A DNA stretch of 64,000 bases. Origin: an uncultured Lachnospiraceae bacterium. GTDB lineage: Bacteria > Bacillota > Clostridia > Lachnospirales > Lachnospiraceae. The notes below the pieces were generated by a model. It did no database searches. It was not told where the DNA came from and was given only the letters and a program-made list of their open reading frames with translations. The stretch is from assembly GCA_947571775.1 (NCBI GenBank), contig CANOZK010000006.1:16281-80280 (forward strand). Direction: 5' to 3'. Below, piece after piece: positions 52,780 through 62,935 of the stretch. The stretch's first letter is position 1, and each line of letters begins with the position of its first letter. The translations under genes and the position numbers were made by a program.

Positions 52780-54912
52780 TTAGAAAATATGGTAATTCAA
52801 AGTTAAACTTGCGAATACAATCGCTACCATAGAAAGCAGCTTGATCAAAATGTTAATCGCCGGTCCAGAGGTATCCTTAAATGGATCGCCTACCGTATCG
52901 CCTACAACGGCAGCCTTATGAGCTTCGCTGCCCTTTCCGCCGTGTGCGCCGCTTTCAATATATTTCTTGGCATTGTCCCAGGCGCCGCCGGAGTTTGCCA
53001 TCATAACTGCAAGGATAAACCCGCTGACTGTGGCTCCTCCCAGCATGCCGCAGATACCGTTTACACCCAGAATCACGCCTACTACCAGTGGAGAGACAAC
53101 CGTTAAAATCGCCGGAAGAATCATTTCCTTCTGGGCAGATTTCGTACAGATGTCTACACAGGAAGCATAATCCGGCTCAGCCTTTCCTTCCATCAGGCCT
53201 TTGATCTGCTTAAACTGACGACGTACTTCCACCACAATACTCTGCGCCGCGTTTCCAACAGCCTCCATAGTCAAAGATGCAAACAAGAACGGAAGCATAC
53301 CGCCCACAAACAGTCCAATCAGAACCGGTGGATTGATGATACTCAGATCGAATACAAAACTCGGATCTTTTACCTGAATCTCTGCCACATAAGAGGCAAT
53401 CAATGCCAGTGCAGTCAGCGCCGCGGAACCAATTGCAAAGCCTTTACCCGTTGCAGCCGTTGTATTTCCCAGAGAATCCAGCGCGTCTGTTCTTTTACGC
53501 ACATTTTCACCCAAACCGCACATTTCTGCAATACCGCCCGCATTATCTGCCACCGGACCATAAGCGTCGGTAGCCAGTGTGATACCCAGTGTAGAAAGCA
53601 TACCGACTGCGGACAGACCTACGCCGTAAAGCCCCTGGTTAAACGTAGCGTCCCCGATGCCGCCGGCGCCGCCGGATACACGATAGCTGACCAGTACGGA
53701 AACACCTACAATGATTACAGGCAGCACGGTAGAAAGCATACCCAAAGACAGCCCGCCGATGATAATCGTAGCCGGACCGGTCAAAGATGTGCCTGCTAAC
53801 TTCTGGGTAGGCTTGTACGTATCAGAAGTATAGTATTCTGTGGTAATACCAATCAGGATTCCAGCCAGAAGACCAGATAAAATCGCAAAGAAGAATCCCA
53901 TGTGCTCTTTGCCCAGTCCGAAATAAATCAGCGGATAAGCAGCTACTGCAATGATCGCACCGCTGATCCAGGTACCCCTTCTCAATGCGGACAACAGAGA
54001 TTTCTGAGTAGCGTCTTCTTTCGTCTTGATGAAAAAGGTTCCAATGATAGAAGCTGCGATTCCGATAGCGGCCATCGCCATTGGAATGGTAACGCCCTGG
54101 AAGCCAAACCCTGCGGCAACTGCCAGCGCGGCAGTGGAGATAATAGAGCCCACATAAGATTCATACAAGTCAGCGCCCATACCAGCCACGTCACCTACGT
54201 TATCGCCTACGTTATCCGCAATAACAGCAGGATTTCGGGGATCGTCCTCTGGGATACCGATTTCTACTTTTCCAACCAGGTCCGCACCTACGTCGGCAGC
54301 CTTTGTGAAAATACCACCGCCCACACGGGCAAACAGTGCCATAGCAGATGCACCCATTCCAAAAGTCAGCATTGCAGACGTAATCGCCTGAACCTGCGCT
54401 TCCTCAAAGGTTTTGCCGGCTTCTATTACCAGATGTGCCGGATCGGCGTACCAGAATTTCAGGATATAGAACCACAGAGAAATATGCAGCAGGCCAAGTC
54501 CTACCACAACAAATCCCATAACAGCTCCCGAAGAAAAAGCTACCTTCAGGCCGGAGTTCAGACTCTTACTGGCGGCCTGAGCTGTCCTTGCGTTCGCTGA
54601 TGTGGCAATCTTCATACCGATAAATCCAGACAGCCCAGAAAAGAAACCTCCGGTTACAAAAGCAAATGGGGCAAACATCGTCAAATGGCCGCCCAAAGCC
54701 AAACCTAACATTACAACAAACAGAATGGCGAAAAAGATGATTACGCCGGAATACTGCCGTTTCAAATAGGCATTTGCGCCTGCGCGGACTGCGGCAGAGA
54801 TCTTCTTCATTTGATCATTGCCCTCGTCTTCTCTCAGGACTTTGCGCGCCAGATACAGGGCAAACAATAATGCAATCGCAGACCCAATCGGCGCTAGAAT
54901 TGTCAAGTTCAT
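52780..54912 (-). CDS. hppA: Membrane-bound ion-translocating pyrophosphatase
   Basis: 710 residues, about 16 membrane spans. The core DVGADLVGKVE, DDPRNPAVIADNVGDNVGD and GDTVGDPFKDTSGP motifs bind pyrophosphate and Mg2+. GNTTAATGKG has Ala where the K+-independent forms have Lys, so the enzyme should be K+-dependent; whether it pumps H+ or Na+ cannot be told here. It stores the energy of pyrophosphate, common in gut Clostridia. GGGAGG precedes the ATG. Single gene with its own promoter. Confidence 0.96.
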   Translation of the reverse strand: MNLTILAPIGSAIALLFALYLARKVLREDEGNDQMKKISAAVRAGANAYLKRQYSGVIIFFAILFVVMLGLALGGHLTMFAPFAFVTGGFFSGLSGFIGMKIATSANARTAQAASKSLNSGLKVAFSSGAVMGFVVVGLGLLHISLWFYILKFWYADPAHLVIEAGKTFEEAQVQAITSAMLTFGMGASAMALFARVGGGIFTKAADVGADLVGKVEIGIPEDDPRNPAVIADNVGDNVGDVAGMGADLYESYVGSIISTAALAVAAGFGFQGVTIPMAMAAIGIAASIIGTFFIKTKEDATQKSLLSALRRGTWISGAIIAVAAYPLIYFGLGKEHMGFFFAILSGLLAGILIGITTEYYTSDTYKPTQKLAGTSLTGPATIIIGGLSLGMLSTVLPVIIVGVSVLVSYRVSGGAGGIGDATFNQGLYGVGLSAVGMLSTLGITLATDAYGPVADNAGGIAEMCGLGENVRKRTDALDSLGNTTAATGKGFAIGSAALTALALIASYVAEIQVKDPSFVFDLSIINPPVLIGLFVGGMLPFLFASLTMEAVGNAAQSIVVEVRRQFKQIKGLMEGKAEPDYASCVDICTKSAQKEMILPAILTVVSPLVVGVILGVNGICGMLGGATVSGFILAVMMANSGGAWDNAKKYIESGAHGGKGSEAHKAAVVGDTVGDPFKDTSGPAINILIKLLSMVAIVFASLTLNYHIF

Positions 54913-54948
54913 AATTCGTTACCTCCCTCACATAGTATGTTATCTATA

Positions 54949-54977
54949 AGAATATCAATTTTTGTATGATAATTCAA
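54949..54977 (-). promoter_or_regulatory. hppA promoter
   Basis: Minus-strand TTGAAT, 17-base spacer, TATTCT, about 30 bases before the hppA start region. Confidence 0.55.
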
Positions 54978-55002
54978 GTGAATTTTTTTAATAATATATC
55001 TT

Positions 55003-57066
55003 TTAACGTAAAATTTCCAGGATTTTTTCCAGATTTTCCGTGGGCTGATGACAGCTCTTATTTTCGCAGAGGTAATACCGGGCTTGATCGCCGATAGGAT
55101 AATCCGCGGTATATGGGGCCAGCTTCGACAAAACTTCGGCGTTTTCTGGTGTTTTTACCAGAATATGAACCCCTTCGTCCGGTATAGCTGCCAGACGCCG
55201 CCGCCATTCCTCGTCACAGGCTATGGGCAGCACACAAATCAACTCCCTGGAAGCATAGAGCACCTCTTCCATTGCCAGCAGGGAAAAGCAATAGCCAGAA
55301 GGATAGCTCTCGGCCTGTGCCGCCAGAAAAGAAAGCTGGAGATCCCGCAGTTTGGACCACTCTAGTTCTCCCGTCAGCGCCGCCAGTTCACACAGTACAT
55401 GGGCAGCCGCAGAATTGCCAGAAGGCATGGCGCCGTCCCAGACTTCTTTTGGCCTGTGGATCAACTGTTCGGCATCCGAGGCATACAGATAAAATCCGCC
55501 GTTTTCCTTATCCAGAAAATATTCCACCATCAACTCTGCGATGCGGATCGCTTTCTCCAGATAAGAAATCTCAAACACCGTCCGGTACATCTCAAGCAAT
55601 GCAAAGGCATAAAACGCATAATCGTCGAGATGTCCGCGGTGTCCCGCCTCGCCGTCCCGATACCGCACCATCAGACGGCCGTCCTCATCCGTCAGATATT
55701 GACGGACAAACCGCAGAGCATTTTCCCCCATGGAAAGACACTGGCCGAAAACAGACTTGTCTGAATCTTCCATTGCAAAAGCGGCCCGCGCTCCTTTTGC
55801 ACAGGCAGCAGCCATCAGACTGTTCCAGGAGGTCAGTACCTTGTCGTCTTTGTGAAGCGGGTATCTGTTTTGGCGGTATTCGTAGAGTTTTTCCTGACAC
55901 TTGGCCGTGTCTGAATCGGGAATCCAGGGCGATTCTTCTGGAATCTGATTGGGAATGCCCATCCCCTCAAAATCTCCTTTTTCGGTAAGATGATACCGAT
56001 GGCAGAAGTCTTTTCCCTGCTGTTCGCCCAGCACCTGGCAGATTTCTTCTACTGTCCAACCGTAATATTTGCCCTCTACTCCCTCGCTGTCTGCATCCTG
56101 TCCACAGAAAAATCCACCGTTTTCCCCGGTCAGTTCCCGGAACACATAGAGAAAGATGCGCTGCGCCGTCCAGAGACACCACTGTGCCTGCGTCTGCTCC
56201 CAGCATTCCAGATAAGCCAGGGCCAGCATCGCGTTGTCATAAAGCATTTTTTCAAAATGGGGGATTTTCCACTGCCGGTCGGTGGAATACCGGGAAAAGC
56301 CGCCGCCAATGTGGTCGAAGATACCGCCCCGCATCATACAAAACAGCGTATGCGCCGCCATATACTCTGCTGTTTTGCTCTTTTCCAAACGGCCGTAACG
56401 CAGCAAAAAGAGCAGGTTCTGGGGCGCCGGGAACTTAGGCGCCTGTCCAAAGCCGCCGTATTCTTTGTCAAAGGTGTGCAGGAAAGTTTCCGCCGCCCGA
56501 TGAAACAACGCCTTATCCGGCCAGGAATCGTTCTTCCCGGACGGATCGCCTGGGTTGTCCGCCGAGAGAAATTGACAGACAGAAGCGCCCGCCTGCCGCA
56601 GCTTTTCCGGCTCCCGCTCCCACAGATCGGCGATCTGCCCCAATATCTGCAAAAGCCCCGGCGTTTTTCCCCGGCTTTCCCGCGGCAAATAAGTGGCGGC
56701 AAAAAAAGGCTGCTGCTCCGGCGTCATAATAATCGTCAGCGGCCATCCGCCGGAACGGTTCATAGCCTGACACACCGCCATATACACAGAATCAATATCT
56801 GGACGTTCCTCCCGGTCAACCTTAATGCTGACAAAGCTGCGGTTCAAAAGTTCTGCCGCCTTTTCATTTTCAAAAGACTCCCGCTCCATCACGTGGCACC
56901 AATGACAGGTAGAATAGCCAATGCTTAGAAAAACTGGTTTGTTCTGTTCCTTCGCTTTTGCAAACGCCTCCGGCCCCCATGGATACCACTCCACCGGATT
57001 ATGGGCATGGGACAATAAATACGGCGATTTTTCATGGATTAAATGATTTGTATTTCCAGGATTCAT
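55003..57066 (-). CDS. YyaL/SSP411-type thioredoxin-domain protein
   Basis: 687 residues from the ATG at 57066, with GGAGG seven bases before it; 13 more codons upstream lack a site. N-terminal thioredoxin-like DUF255 with [15 protein letters not shown] and the (a/a)6-barrel-like rest ([62 protein letters not shown]). The family is conserved from bacteria to human SPATA20 and its exact reaction is not settled. Single gene. Confidence 0.9.
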   Translation of the reverse strand: MNPGNTNHLIHEKSPYLLSHAHNPVEWYPWGPEAFAKAKEQNKPVFLSIGYSTCHWCHVMERESFENEKAAELLNRSFVSIKVDREERPDIDSVYMAVCQAMNRSGGWPLTIIMTPEQQPFFAATYLPRESRGKTPGLLQILGQIADLWEREPEKLRQAGASVCQFLSADNPGDPSGKNDSWPDKALFHRAAETFLHTFDKEYGGFGQAPKFPAPQNLLFLLRYGRLEKSKTAEYMAAHTLFCMMRGGIFDHIGGGFSRYSTDRQWKIPHFEKMLYDNAMLALAYLECWEQTQAQWCLWTAQRIFLYVFRELTGENGGFFCGQDADSEGVEGKYYGWTVEEICQVLGEQQGKDFCHRYHLTEKGDFEGMGIPNQIPEESPWIPDSDTAKCQEKLYEYRQNRYPLHKDDKVLTSWNSLMAAACAKGARAAFAMEDSDKSVFGQCLSMGENALRFVRQYLTDEDGRLMVRYRDGEAGHRGHLDDYAFYAFALLEMYRTVFEISYLEKAIRIAELMVEYFLDKENGGFYLYASDAEQLIHRPKEVWDGAMPSGNSAAAHVLCELAALTGELEWSKLRDLQLSFLAAQAESYPSGYCFSLLAMEEVLYASRELICVLPIACDEEWRRRLAAIPDEGVHILVKTPENAEVLSKLAPYTADYPIGDQARYYLCENKSCHQPTENLEKILEILR

Positions 57067-57190
57067 GAGCCTGCCTCCTTGCGCGTTTCTTTTTTTGATT
57101 ATCATGCCATCGCAGCGTTGAATCTATGCACAATACATCGTCCAAATAACGCCATTCCCCAAGTCTCGACGTAGCCGACGCTACGTATTT

Positions 57191-57226
57191 GAAAAAGCCG
57201 TATTCTCTTTCTATTTGGAACACGGC
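57191..57226 (-). terminator. Terminator after the AIM24-type gene
   Basis: Minus-strand GCCGTGTTC and GAATACGGC pair around an AT-rich loop and are followed by TTTTTC. Confidence 0.7.
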
Positions 57227-57244
57227 CTTTCATAACCTTATTTC

Positions 57245-57928
57245 TTAATTGCCGCCTGTGGGCAGATAGGGTCTTAGCGCTCCGGCGACGTTACAGATCG
57301 GCATTGTCTGCAACCACACCCGGCCCGGCCCGGTAATCACAGTATTGAAAAGTCCTTCCCCGCCAAATATTTTATTCTTAATTCCCGGCACAGTCTGGAT
57401 TTCCATACTGCAGGTTGCCGACATTGCCGCCAGATGTCCGGTGTCTACCACAATCTGCTGGCCCGCCTGCAGCTCGTATTCCTCTATATGGCCGTCAAAC
57501 TCTGCAAAAGCTATACCGTTTCCGCTGATTTTCTGGAGAATAAATCCCTCTCCGCCAAACAAACCAGAACTAAACTTCCTATGAAAGTGCATACTCAGAT
57601 CCACACTGGATTCACTTGCCAAAAACGCGCTCTTTTGCAAGATGTATTCCTGACCAGGACTTACAGTAAACGGTTTGATCGATCCCGGAAAAGAGGAAGC
57701 AAAGGCAACCAGGCCATTGCCGCCCATTGCCGTATACTGGTTAAGGAACAGGGTATCTCCAGACAGCATTCTTCCCAGAGCTTTTCCGAGTCCGCCGCCG
57801 GACGTCGTTTCCATCTTCATATTTGGGGACATCCAGGCCATTCCCCCATTCTCTGTAATCATCATTTCCCCTGATTCCAAATGGCAGATAACGACTGGAA
57901 GTGTTTCGCCCTTTATTTCATAACGCAT
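57245..57928 (-). CDS. AIM24/TIGR00266-family protein
   Basis: 227 residues. Glycine-rich beta-sheet protein with the family segments ESGEMMITENGGMAWMS, GGGLGKALGRMLSG, FASSFPGSIKPF and FGGEGLFNTVITGPGRVWLQTMP. The family (AIM24 in mitochondria, TIGR00266 in bacteria) has no settled biochemical role. AGGAGG precedes the ATG. Single gene. Confidence 0.9.
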   Translation of the reverse strand: MRYEIKGETLPVVICHLESGEMMITENGGMAWMSPNMKMETTSGGGLGKALGRMLSGDTLFLNQYTAMGGNGLVAFASSFPGSIKPFTVSPGQEYILQKSAFLASESSVDLSMHFHRKFSSGLFGGEGFILQKISGNGIAFAEFDGHIEEYELQAGQQIVVDTGHLAAMSATCSMEIQTVPGIKNKIFGGEGLFNTVITGPGRVWLQTMPICNVAGALRPYLPTGGN

Positions 57929-58184
57929 AGTCTCCTCCTAAACCTGCATGCGCCCAAAATTGGACGCGCCACCATAAACGAAAATTGTGCGGACGCATTT
58001 GGCGTCCCTGAATACACGCCGCCTAACTGGCAGCGGACTTTCAAAAATAAAAAGATCAATTTCTTTGTATAATCCCCTTCTATCCGGCTATACTATAATT
58101 ATTCATTGGAATCCCCTCCAATGAATAAAAAAATACTTTTTATCCTCCCCTTGACGAGGCTGCCATAAGATCAAACAGGCGGCC
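57929..58184. other. Intergenic region with two hairpins
   Basis: TTATTCATTGGA pairs with TCCAATGAATAA at 58099-58128, and GAGGCTGCC with GGCGGCCTC at 58155-58187 near the folBK stop; the second may end the folate operon. No gene is supported. Confidence 0.45.
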
Positions 58185-59012
58185 TCACATTACATAACGT
58201 TGTACCAACTCTTCCGCCATCTCCCCTACGGTTTTTCCGGTAATGGGATGGCGCAAAAAAGGAGCAATCTCCCGCAGAGGAATCAGCACAAAATCCCTTT
58301 TCTGCATCTCCACATGCGGAATCTGCAAGTCCTCCTCCTCGATCACTTCCCGGTCATAAAAAATAATATCCAAATCCAGCGTCCGGGGTCCCCAGTGAAT
58401 CTTGCGCTCCCGCCCCGCCTGTTTCTCAATCTCCTGAAGAAATTCCAAAAGTTCCCGCGGAGTCAGCAGTGTGCGGATCTGCATACAGCCGTTCAAAAAA
58501 TCCTCCTGCTCCACACCGCCGTAAGGCGCTGTGCGGACAAAGGACGACACCTTTTCCACCTGGCAGCCCTCTTTTTTGCCGATACTCTCCACCGCCGTCT
58601 GCAGATACCGCTCCCGATCTCCCATATTGGAGCCAAGGGCAATGTAAACCGTGTGCCATTTCCGCCGGATGGCCACAGACACGGTTTCCAGGTGCAGTCC
58701 GATCGGCGCCCAGGGCTTTTCCAGCTCCAGCTCTACTTCCATAAGGCCGGGGATTTCCAAAAGCATTTTTTTTGCCAGCGTCTCCACCGCCCGTTCCAGA
58801 AGACAGAACGTATGGCTTTCCAGATAATCCTTCATCATCTGGCTGACTTCCCCATAATGAATGGATTTGGTCAGATCGTCCGTCTTTCCCGCTTCCCGCA
58901 CATCGGTGTGCAGAACCGCAGAGATGACAAATTTTTGTCCCAGCACATTTTCTTCTGGAAATACGCCGTGCTTGGCAAAAAACTCCAGCTTTTTGATATA
59001 AATTCTGTCCAT
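58185..59012 (-). CDS. folBK: Fused dihydroneopterin aldolase/HPPK
   Basis: 275 residues. FolB domain at about 1-118 (KHGVFPEENVLGQKF, SIHYGEVSQMM, catalytic Lys region EKPWAPIGLHLE), then FolK domain at about 119-275 (YIALGSNMGDRERYL, FLNGCMQI, HWGPRTLDLDIIFYD with the metal-binding Asp pair, IPHVEMQKRDFVLIPL). The fusion covers two consecutive folate steps. It starts two bases after folP ends. Confidence 0.96.
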   Translation of the reverse strand: MDRIYIKKLEFFAKHGVFPEENVLGQKFVISAVLHTDVREAGKTDDLTKSIHYGEVSQMMKDYLESHTFCLLERAVETLAKKMLLEIPGLMEVELELEKPWAPIGLHLETVSVAIRRKWHTVYIALGSNMGDRERYLQTAVESIGKKEGCQVEKVSSFVRTAPYGGVEQEDFLNGCMQIRTLLTPRELLEFLQEIEKQAGRERKIHWGPRTLDLDIIFYDREVIEEEDLQIPHVEMQKRDFVLIPLREIAPFLRHPITGKTVGEMAEELVQRYVM

Positions 59013-59014
59013 TT

Positions 59015-59821
59015 TTACCTTCCCATAATCGCTTCTATCATCTGGATCACACGTTTGTTCTCCCGAACCCGGTGCACCCTGACAAACGCACAGTGATGGA
59101 TTACGCCAAACGCCGTCGTCGCCAGAGTGCCCTCCAACCGCTCTTCCGTGGGCAGATCCAGCGCGTTTCCAATCACCGATTTGTTGGAGGTGCCCAACAA
59201 AATGGGATATTTGTACTGGTGCATCTGGGAGATCTCCCGCATTACTTCCAGATTCAGCTCATAAGTCTTTCCAAAGCCCACGCCTGGATCTAGAATAATC
59301 TTGTCCTCTGCAATGCCCGCTTCCTGCGCAATCTTAATGGACTCGCCCATATCCTGGAGGAATTCTTTCATAAAATCCCGATAGTCCGCCTGTTCACGGT
59401 TGTGCATCAGGCAGCAGGCAACCTTTGTCTCGGCAACCAGCTTTGCCATATCTGGATCGTACTTCAGTCCCCAGATGTCGTTGAGCAAATCCGCCCCCGC
59501 CTCGATGGCCGGCCGGGCAACTTTGCTTTTATAAGTATCCACAGAAATCGGAATGTCAAATCTGCCGCGTACCGCTTCAATTATCGGCACTACCCGATCG
59601 ATCTCCTCCTGCTCCGAGATCTGCTGATGTCCCGGCCTTGTGGACTCCCCGCCGATATCAATGATATCCGCTCCCTGGGCAATCATGTCCTCCGTGTGCT
59701 TCAAAGCGGCGTCCAGCGAATTCCATTTTCCCCCGTCCGAAAAAGAGTCCGGGGTAACGTTCAGAATCCCCATAACGTAACATTTCCGCTCTGTGTCAAA
59801 AATTTTATTCCCAATTTTCAT
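59015..59821 (-). CDS. folP: Dihydropteroate synthase
   Basis: 268 residues. MGILNVTPDSFSDGG, IIDIGGESTRPGH, ISVDTYKSKVA, DPGVGFGKT and the final VHRVRENKRVIQMI segments are complete. It joins pterin to p-aminobenzoate and is the sulfonamide target. Third gene of the folate operon. Confidence 0.97.
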   Translation of the reverse strand: MKIGNKIFDTERKCYVMGILNVTPDSFSDGGKWNSLDAALKHTEDMIAQGADIIDIGGESTRPGHQQISEQEEIDRVVPIIEAVRGRFDIPISVDTYKSKVARPAIEAGADLLNDIWGLKYDPDMAKLVAETKVACCLMHNREQADYRDFMKEFLQDMGESIKIAQEAGIAEDKIILDPGVGFGKTYELNLEVMREISQMHQYKYPILLGTSNKSVIGNALDLPTEERLEGTLATTAFGVIHHCAFVRVHRVRENKRVIQMIEAIMGR

Positions 59822-59897
59822 AAAGTCTGTCTATGCTTCCGTAACCGTTCAGACGCCTTGCGGGATAAAATCTGTCCGAACGGTCACGTACTTCCTC

Positions 59898-60386
59898 CTA
59901 ATCGCATATTTCCATATTCATTTTGTGTTCCGGCCACTTGCATGCTTCCCTGGCCGCGCAGGCAAAGCAGTTCCTGGACATTTTATCTGCCCGATAAAGC
60001 AGGGAATCCAGCTTGGAACCGCTGTTTTCCCTGCCCTCTTTGTTTCGATGCCCCAAAATGGCCTCCCGGATCTGCGCCTGCTCCTCCTCTGAAAAAGAAC
60101 ACTCCGGCAAAATCTCATCCGCAAGATTTGCGCTGGCCTTCTCGTGCGGAATCTCCAACTCATACTGCTGGTATCTGCCAATGTCATGCAAAAGGGCGGC
60201 AGCATAAATCAGATCCTTGTCTATATCCAGGCCCTGTTCCAGATTGTAAATATACGCCAGCCGTGCAACGTCCAAAAAATGCTCGATGCCATGGCGGCAA
60301 AACTTCCTCTCTCGTTCCCATACCCCGTTTTGCTCCAGAGCGTACTGGTATTTCGGGTGGAACAAGATTTGATTAATCCGATTCAC
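59898..60386 (-). CDS. HD-domain phosphohydrolase within the folate operon
   Basis: 162 residues from a GTG at 60386 that overlaps the folE stop (GTGA). The longer frame only reads folE in another phase. HD motifs: [33 protein letters not shown] Cys-rich end ([16 protein letters not shown]) is odd for a plain HD hydrolase and could bind metal. Between folE and folP, it may remove the phosphates of dihydroneopterin triphosphate, a step often without a named gene in Firmicutes; that role is only inferred from place. Confidence 0.85.
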   Translation of the reverse strand: MNRINQILFHPKYQYALEQNGVWERERKFCRHGIEHFLDVARLAYIYNLEQGLDIDKDLIYAAALLHDIGRYQQYELEIPHEKASANLADEILPECSFSEEEQAQIREAILGHRNKEGRENSGSKLDSLLYRADKMSRNCFACAAREACKWPEHKMNMEICD

Positions 60387-60940
60387 TCTTTTACCATCCC
60401 CAGAATCAGTTTCTGCATCTCCAGATTGTCTTTTAACACACCGCGGGTCACACAGCTCATCGTCTTGCTGCCGGGCTTCTTGATCCCGCGCATCGTCATG
60501 CACATGTGCTCCGCTTCTATCATCACCATGACTCCCTGCGGCTTTAAGTGCTCCCAGATAGCGTCTGCAATCTGCGCAGTTAATTTTTCCTGAATCTGCG
60601 CTCTGCGGGCATAGACCTCTACTGTCCTGGCCAGCTTGCTCAAGCCCGCCACCTTGCCGTTGGGTATGTACGCAATATGTGCCTTTCCGTAAAAAGGAAG
60701 CAGATGATGCTCACAGGTGGAATAGAAAGTAATATCTTTCTCCAGCACCAGCTCGTTATCTTCTACTGTAAACTGTTTCGCCAAATGCACGCCTGCATCT
60801 TGATCCAGGCCCCCATAAATCTCCTGGCACATTCTGGCTACACGGGACGGTGTTTCCCGCAGCCCTTCCCGGTCGGCGTCCTCGCCGATTCCTTCCAAAA
60901 ACAAACGTACACTTTCCTCGATTTTCTGCTTGTCCAGCAT
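60383..60940 (-). CDS. folE: GTP cyclohydrolase I
   Basis: 185 residues from the ATG at 60940, with AAAGGAG before it; the longer frame runs into the leader. Zinc ligand segment [14 protein letters not shown] and the [17 protein letters not shown] segment (second Cys) are intact; it is the type IA enzyme. It turns GTP into dihydroneopterin triphosphate, the first folate step. First gene of folE-HD-folP-folBK. Confidence 0.97.
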   Translation of the reverse strand: MLDKQKIEESVRLFLEGIGEDADREGLRETPSRVARMCQEIYGGLDQDAGVHLAKQFTVEDNELVLEKDITFYSTCEHHLLPFYGKAHIAYIPNGKVAGLSKLARTVEVYARRAQIQEKLTAQIADAIWEHLKPQGVMVMIEAEHMCMTMRGIKKPGSKTMSCVTRGVLKDNLEMQKLILGMVKE

Positions 60941-61262
60941 GAAAATATACTCCTTTCCGTATATTACATATTTGGAGAATGCTTTTCCACTGTAAAAATG
61001 AAAAACATCTCCATTATGTGAAGAACATATGCCGAAAATATTCCCTACACAATATGAGATGTCTGACTCTATTGCCGCAACGGGTGCGATCACCATACCG
61101 CAAGTTCAAGCTAATAATAAACTTTTCGTTTCAGCAGCAACTCCCTATCCACCGAACACTTTACGCATGGAAATCTATTTTGCATATTATTCAGTTAAAG
61201 TGTGTCTGAAAATTCTCAAACACGTTCTAGCGCAATTATATCATATACTCATAAAATAACAA
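60941..61262 (-). promoter_or_regulatory. Long leader and probable promoter of the folate operon
   Basis: Minus-strand TTGTTA (61262-61257), 16-base spacer and TATAAT (61240-61235) would give about 290 bases of leader before folE. A GTGTTTGA/TCAGACAC hairpin lies at its start. No tetrahydrofolate riboswitch core was recognised. A plus-strand frame at 61029-61259 has no family likeness. Confidence 0.45.
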
Positions 61263-61293
61263 GTACATCTTTGAAATTTCAAGTATATTTTAT

Positions 61294-61337
61294 AAATATC
61301 TGTAACCATTCAGGTATCTGAATAGTCACAGATATTT
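61294..61337 (-). terminator. Terminator hairpin after the HPr-like gene
   Basis: A 20-base stem with two wobble positions (AAATATCTGT...) around GTAT; T-rich on the minus strand, 25 bases past the HPr stop. Confidence 0.65.
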
Positions 61338-61361
61338 ATTCCTTCCCTGTATTGCTTCCTC

Positions 61362-61619
61362 TTACAAATGTCTTTCCACGAATTCTCGGATTTTTTCTAT
61401 CTCTTCGTCTCTTACACCGTTTTCAAAAGTAACCGTAATACTGTCTCCTTTATGTACGTCTAAAGATACCAGTGCCAATAATTTATCTGCACTCGCCACC
61501 TTATCTCCCCCGGAAACAGTTACTGCGGAATCCAGGCTTTTTACCATCTGTACAAATTCGCTGACCGGTTTCGCATGAAGGCCTAATCTGTTCTGTAAAA
61601 CATGATGAAATTCTTTCAT
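61362..61619 (-). CDS. Atypical HPr-family phosphocarrier protein
   Basis: 85 residues. The phospho-acceptor His15 stands in NRLGLHAKPVSEF, but canonical Arg17 is Lys, and the HPr-kinase site Ser46 is replaced: the place reads SADKLLALVSL with Lys at 46. So it may take phosphate from enzyme I but should not be controlled through Ser46. It is a lone gene away from any PTS gene, and is probably a second, divergent HPr. GAGGAGG stands before the ATG. Confidence 0.88.
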   Translation of the reverse strand: MKEFHHVLQNRLGLHAKPVSEFVQMVKSLDSAVTVSGGDKVASADKLLALVSLDVHKGDSITVTFENGVRDEEIEKIREFVERHL

Positions 61620-61691
61620 ACTATACCTCCTCTGTTTTGTATTTACTCTTGGAAAAAAGATTCTGAAAATACAGGGAAGTTTTTGCTTATT

Positions 61692-62471
61692 TTATTTCTG
61701 GCAAAAGAACTGAAGCATTTGATACTGCTGCAATGTGGAAAGGGATGCCTCGCAAAACGTCCTGCTTGCATTTTCAATGACCGCATCCACCTGGGGCAGC
61801 TTCTTTTTTACAAATCCCAAAATAGATTCCCAGGGCAGGGTTCCCTGACCCATCCCCAGATGTTCATCCCGAACTCCGTGATTATCGTGCAGGTGAAGAT
61901 GCCGGATATATGGAAAAAGATTTTCCAGCCATTCTTCCGCCGGATGCAAAGACGAACAATGCGCGTGGCCGAAATCCAGGCACAAACCGAATGCAGGATG
62001 TTTTACCGCCTCGGCAATCTCCCGGATAGGTGCATACTCTGGATCGAATACGTTTTCTAGACAAACCGTCAGCTCTGTCCCCTTATCCTTCATAAAGTCA
62101 TTCCAGAAATCGATCATCCGCTCCGCCCATCCCTCCAGATAATTGACGATTGGAACAAAACAGGTATGATAGATTACTTTTTTTGCCCCCAGCTCGCAGG
62201 CTGCCTGATATGCCTGACTGAAACGCTCCCGGCTGACCTTGGCAATCTGGCTGTCCCAGCTCACCGGATTCAGATCCAGAAACGGGCCGTGTACCGTCAG
62301 AGGTCCATCCCAGCCCATCGCGTCCAGACGTTTTTGGTAGGCCACCAAATTTTCTTTCCAAGTATCCAGACAATAGCCGATGGAAAATTCAATGGACTCC
62401 ACTCCGACAGGATAACGTCTGAGCAAATCTGCCATGTCCTCATCCGGCATTAGATGTGATAGATATAACAA
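61692..62471 (-). CDS. Sugar phosphate isomerase/epimerase-like TIM-barrel protein
   Basis: About 259 residues from a TTG at 62471, with AAGGGG seven bases before it; a GTG at 62489 is the other choice. Xylose-isomerase-like/AP-endonuclease 2 fold: LTVHGPFLDLNP, KKVIYHTCF, VCLENVFD, CLDFGHAHC and LHLHDNHGVRDEHLGMGQG give the metal-binding His/Glu/Asp set. No sugar genes are near, so its substrate is unknown. Confidence 0.87.
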   Translation of the reverse strand: MLYLSHLMPDEDMADLLRRYPVGVESIEFSIGYCLDTWKENLVAYQKRLDAMGWDGPLTVHGPFLDLNPVSWDSQIAKVSRERFSQAYQAACELGAKKVIYHTCFVPIVNYLEGWAERMIDFWNDFMKDKGTELTVCLENVFDPEYAPIREIAEAVKHPAFGLCLDFGHAHCSSLHPAEEWLENLFPYIRHLHLHDNHGVRDEHLGMGQGTLPWESILGFVKKKLPQVDAVIENASRTFCEASLSTLQQYQMLQFFCQK

Positions 62472-62717
62472 AATAAATCCCCTTCTCACCTGCTCTTTTG
62501 TCTATATTCACATAAATACTCCAGAGCTTTTAAATTTAGGCAGAATTATAACAGTTCCATCTACATGTGTCAACTTTTTTCGTGTTTGCTTTACCGGGCC
62601 AAATGTTGCCATTCGGACAAAAGTTCCCAATTTTGGAGGCATATAAATGTTGACAATCCTGCCTTTCTGCGTCTAAAATAATACCAAGATAGCCGCAAAT
62701 CAATTTGGAGAAAAAAT

Positions 62718-62912
62718 ATGAAAAAGCTCAAACGCATTCTGGCCTTAATCGGCGTGGTGCTTCTGTTGGGCGTTTATGCGCTCACTATGATTACCGCTCT
62801 GATGGACAGTCCCCAGGCGGGCGGCTGGTTCAAGGCATCCCTCGCCTGCACAATCGGCATCCCCATCTTTTTATATGCCTGTATATTAGTTTATCGCTGG
62901 ACAAGAAAATAA
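62718..62912 (+). CDS. Small two-span membrane protein
   Basis: 64 residues with a basic N-terminus (MKKLKR) and two hydrophobic spans (about 7-28 and 40-60). GGAG stands seven bases before the ATG. It is 23 bases before the HAD gene and likely in one transcript. No family recognised. Confidence 0.7.
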   Translation: MKKLKRILALIGVVLLLGVYALTMITALMDSPQAGGWFKASLACTIGIPIFLYACILVYRWTRK

Positions 62913-62935
62913 GGAACTGTTGAAAGGATAAAACG

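Noticed and set aside
57032..57223. Minus-strand 63-codon frame upstream of the YyaL-type gene
   Set aside because: It overlaps both the terminator of the AIM24-type gene and the start of the YyaL-type gene in another phase.
61029..61259. Plus-strand 76-codon frame in the folate operon leader
   Set aside because: No family match and no ribosome binding site; it lies opposite the probable leader.
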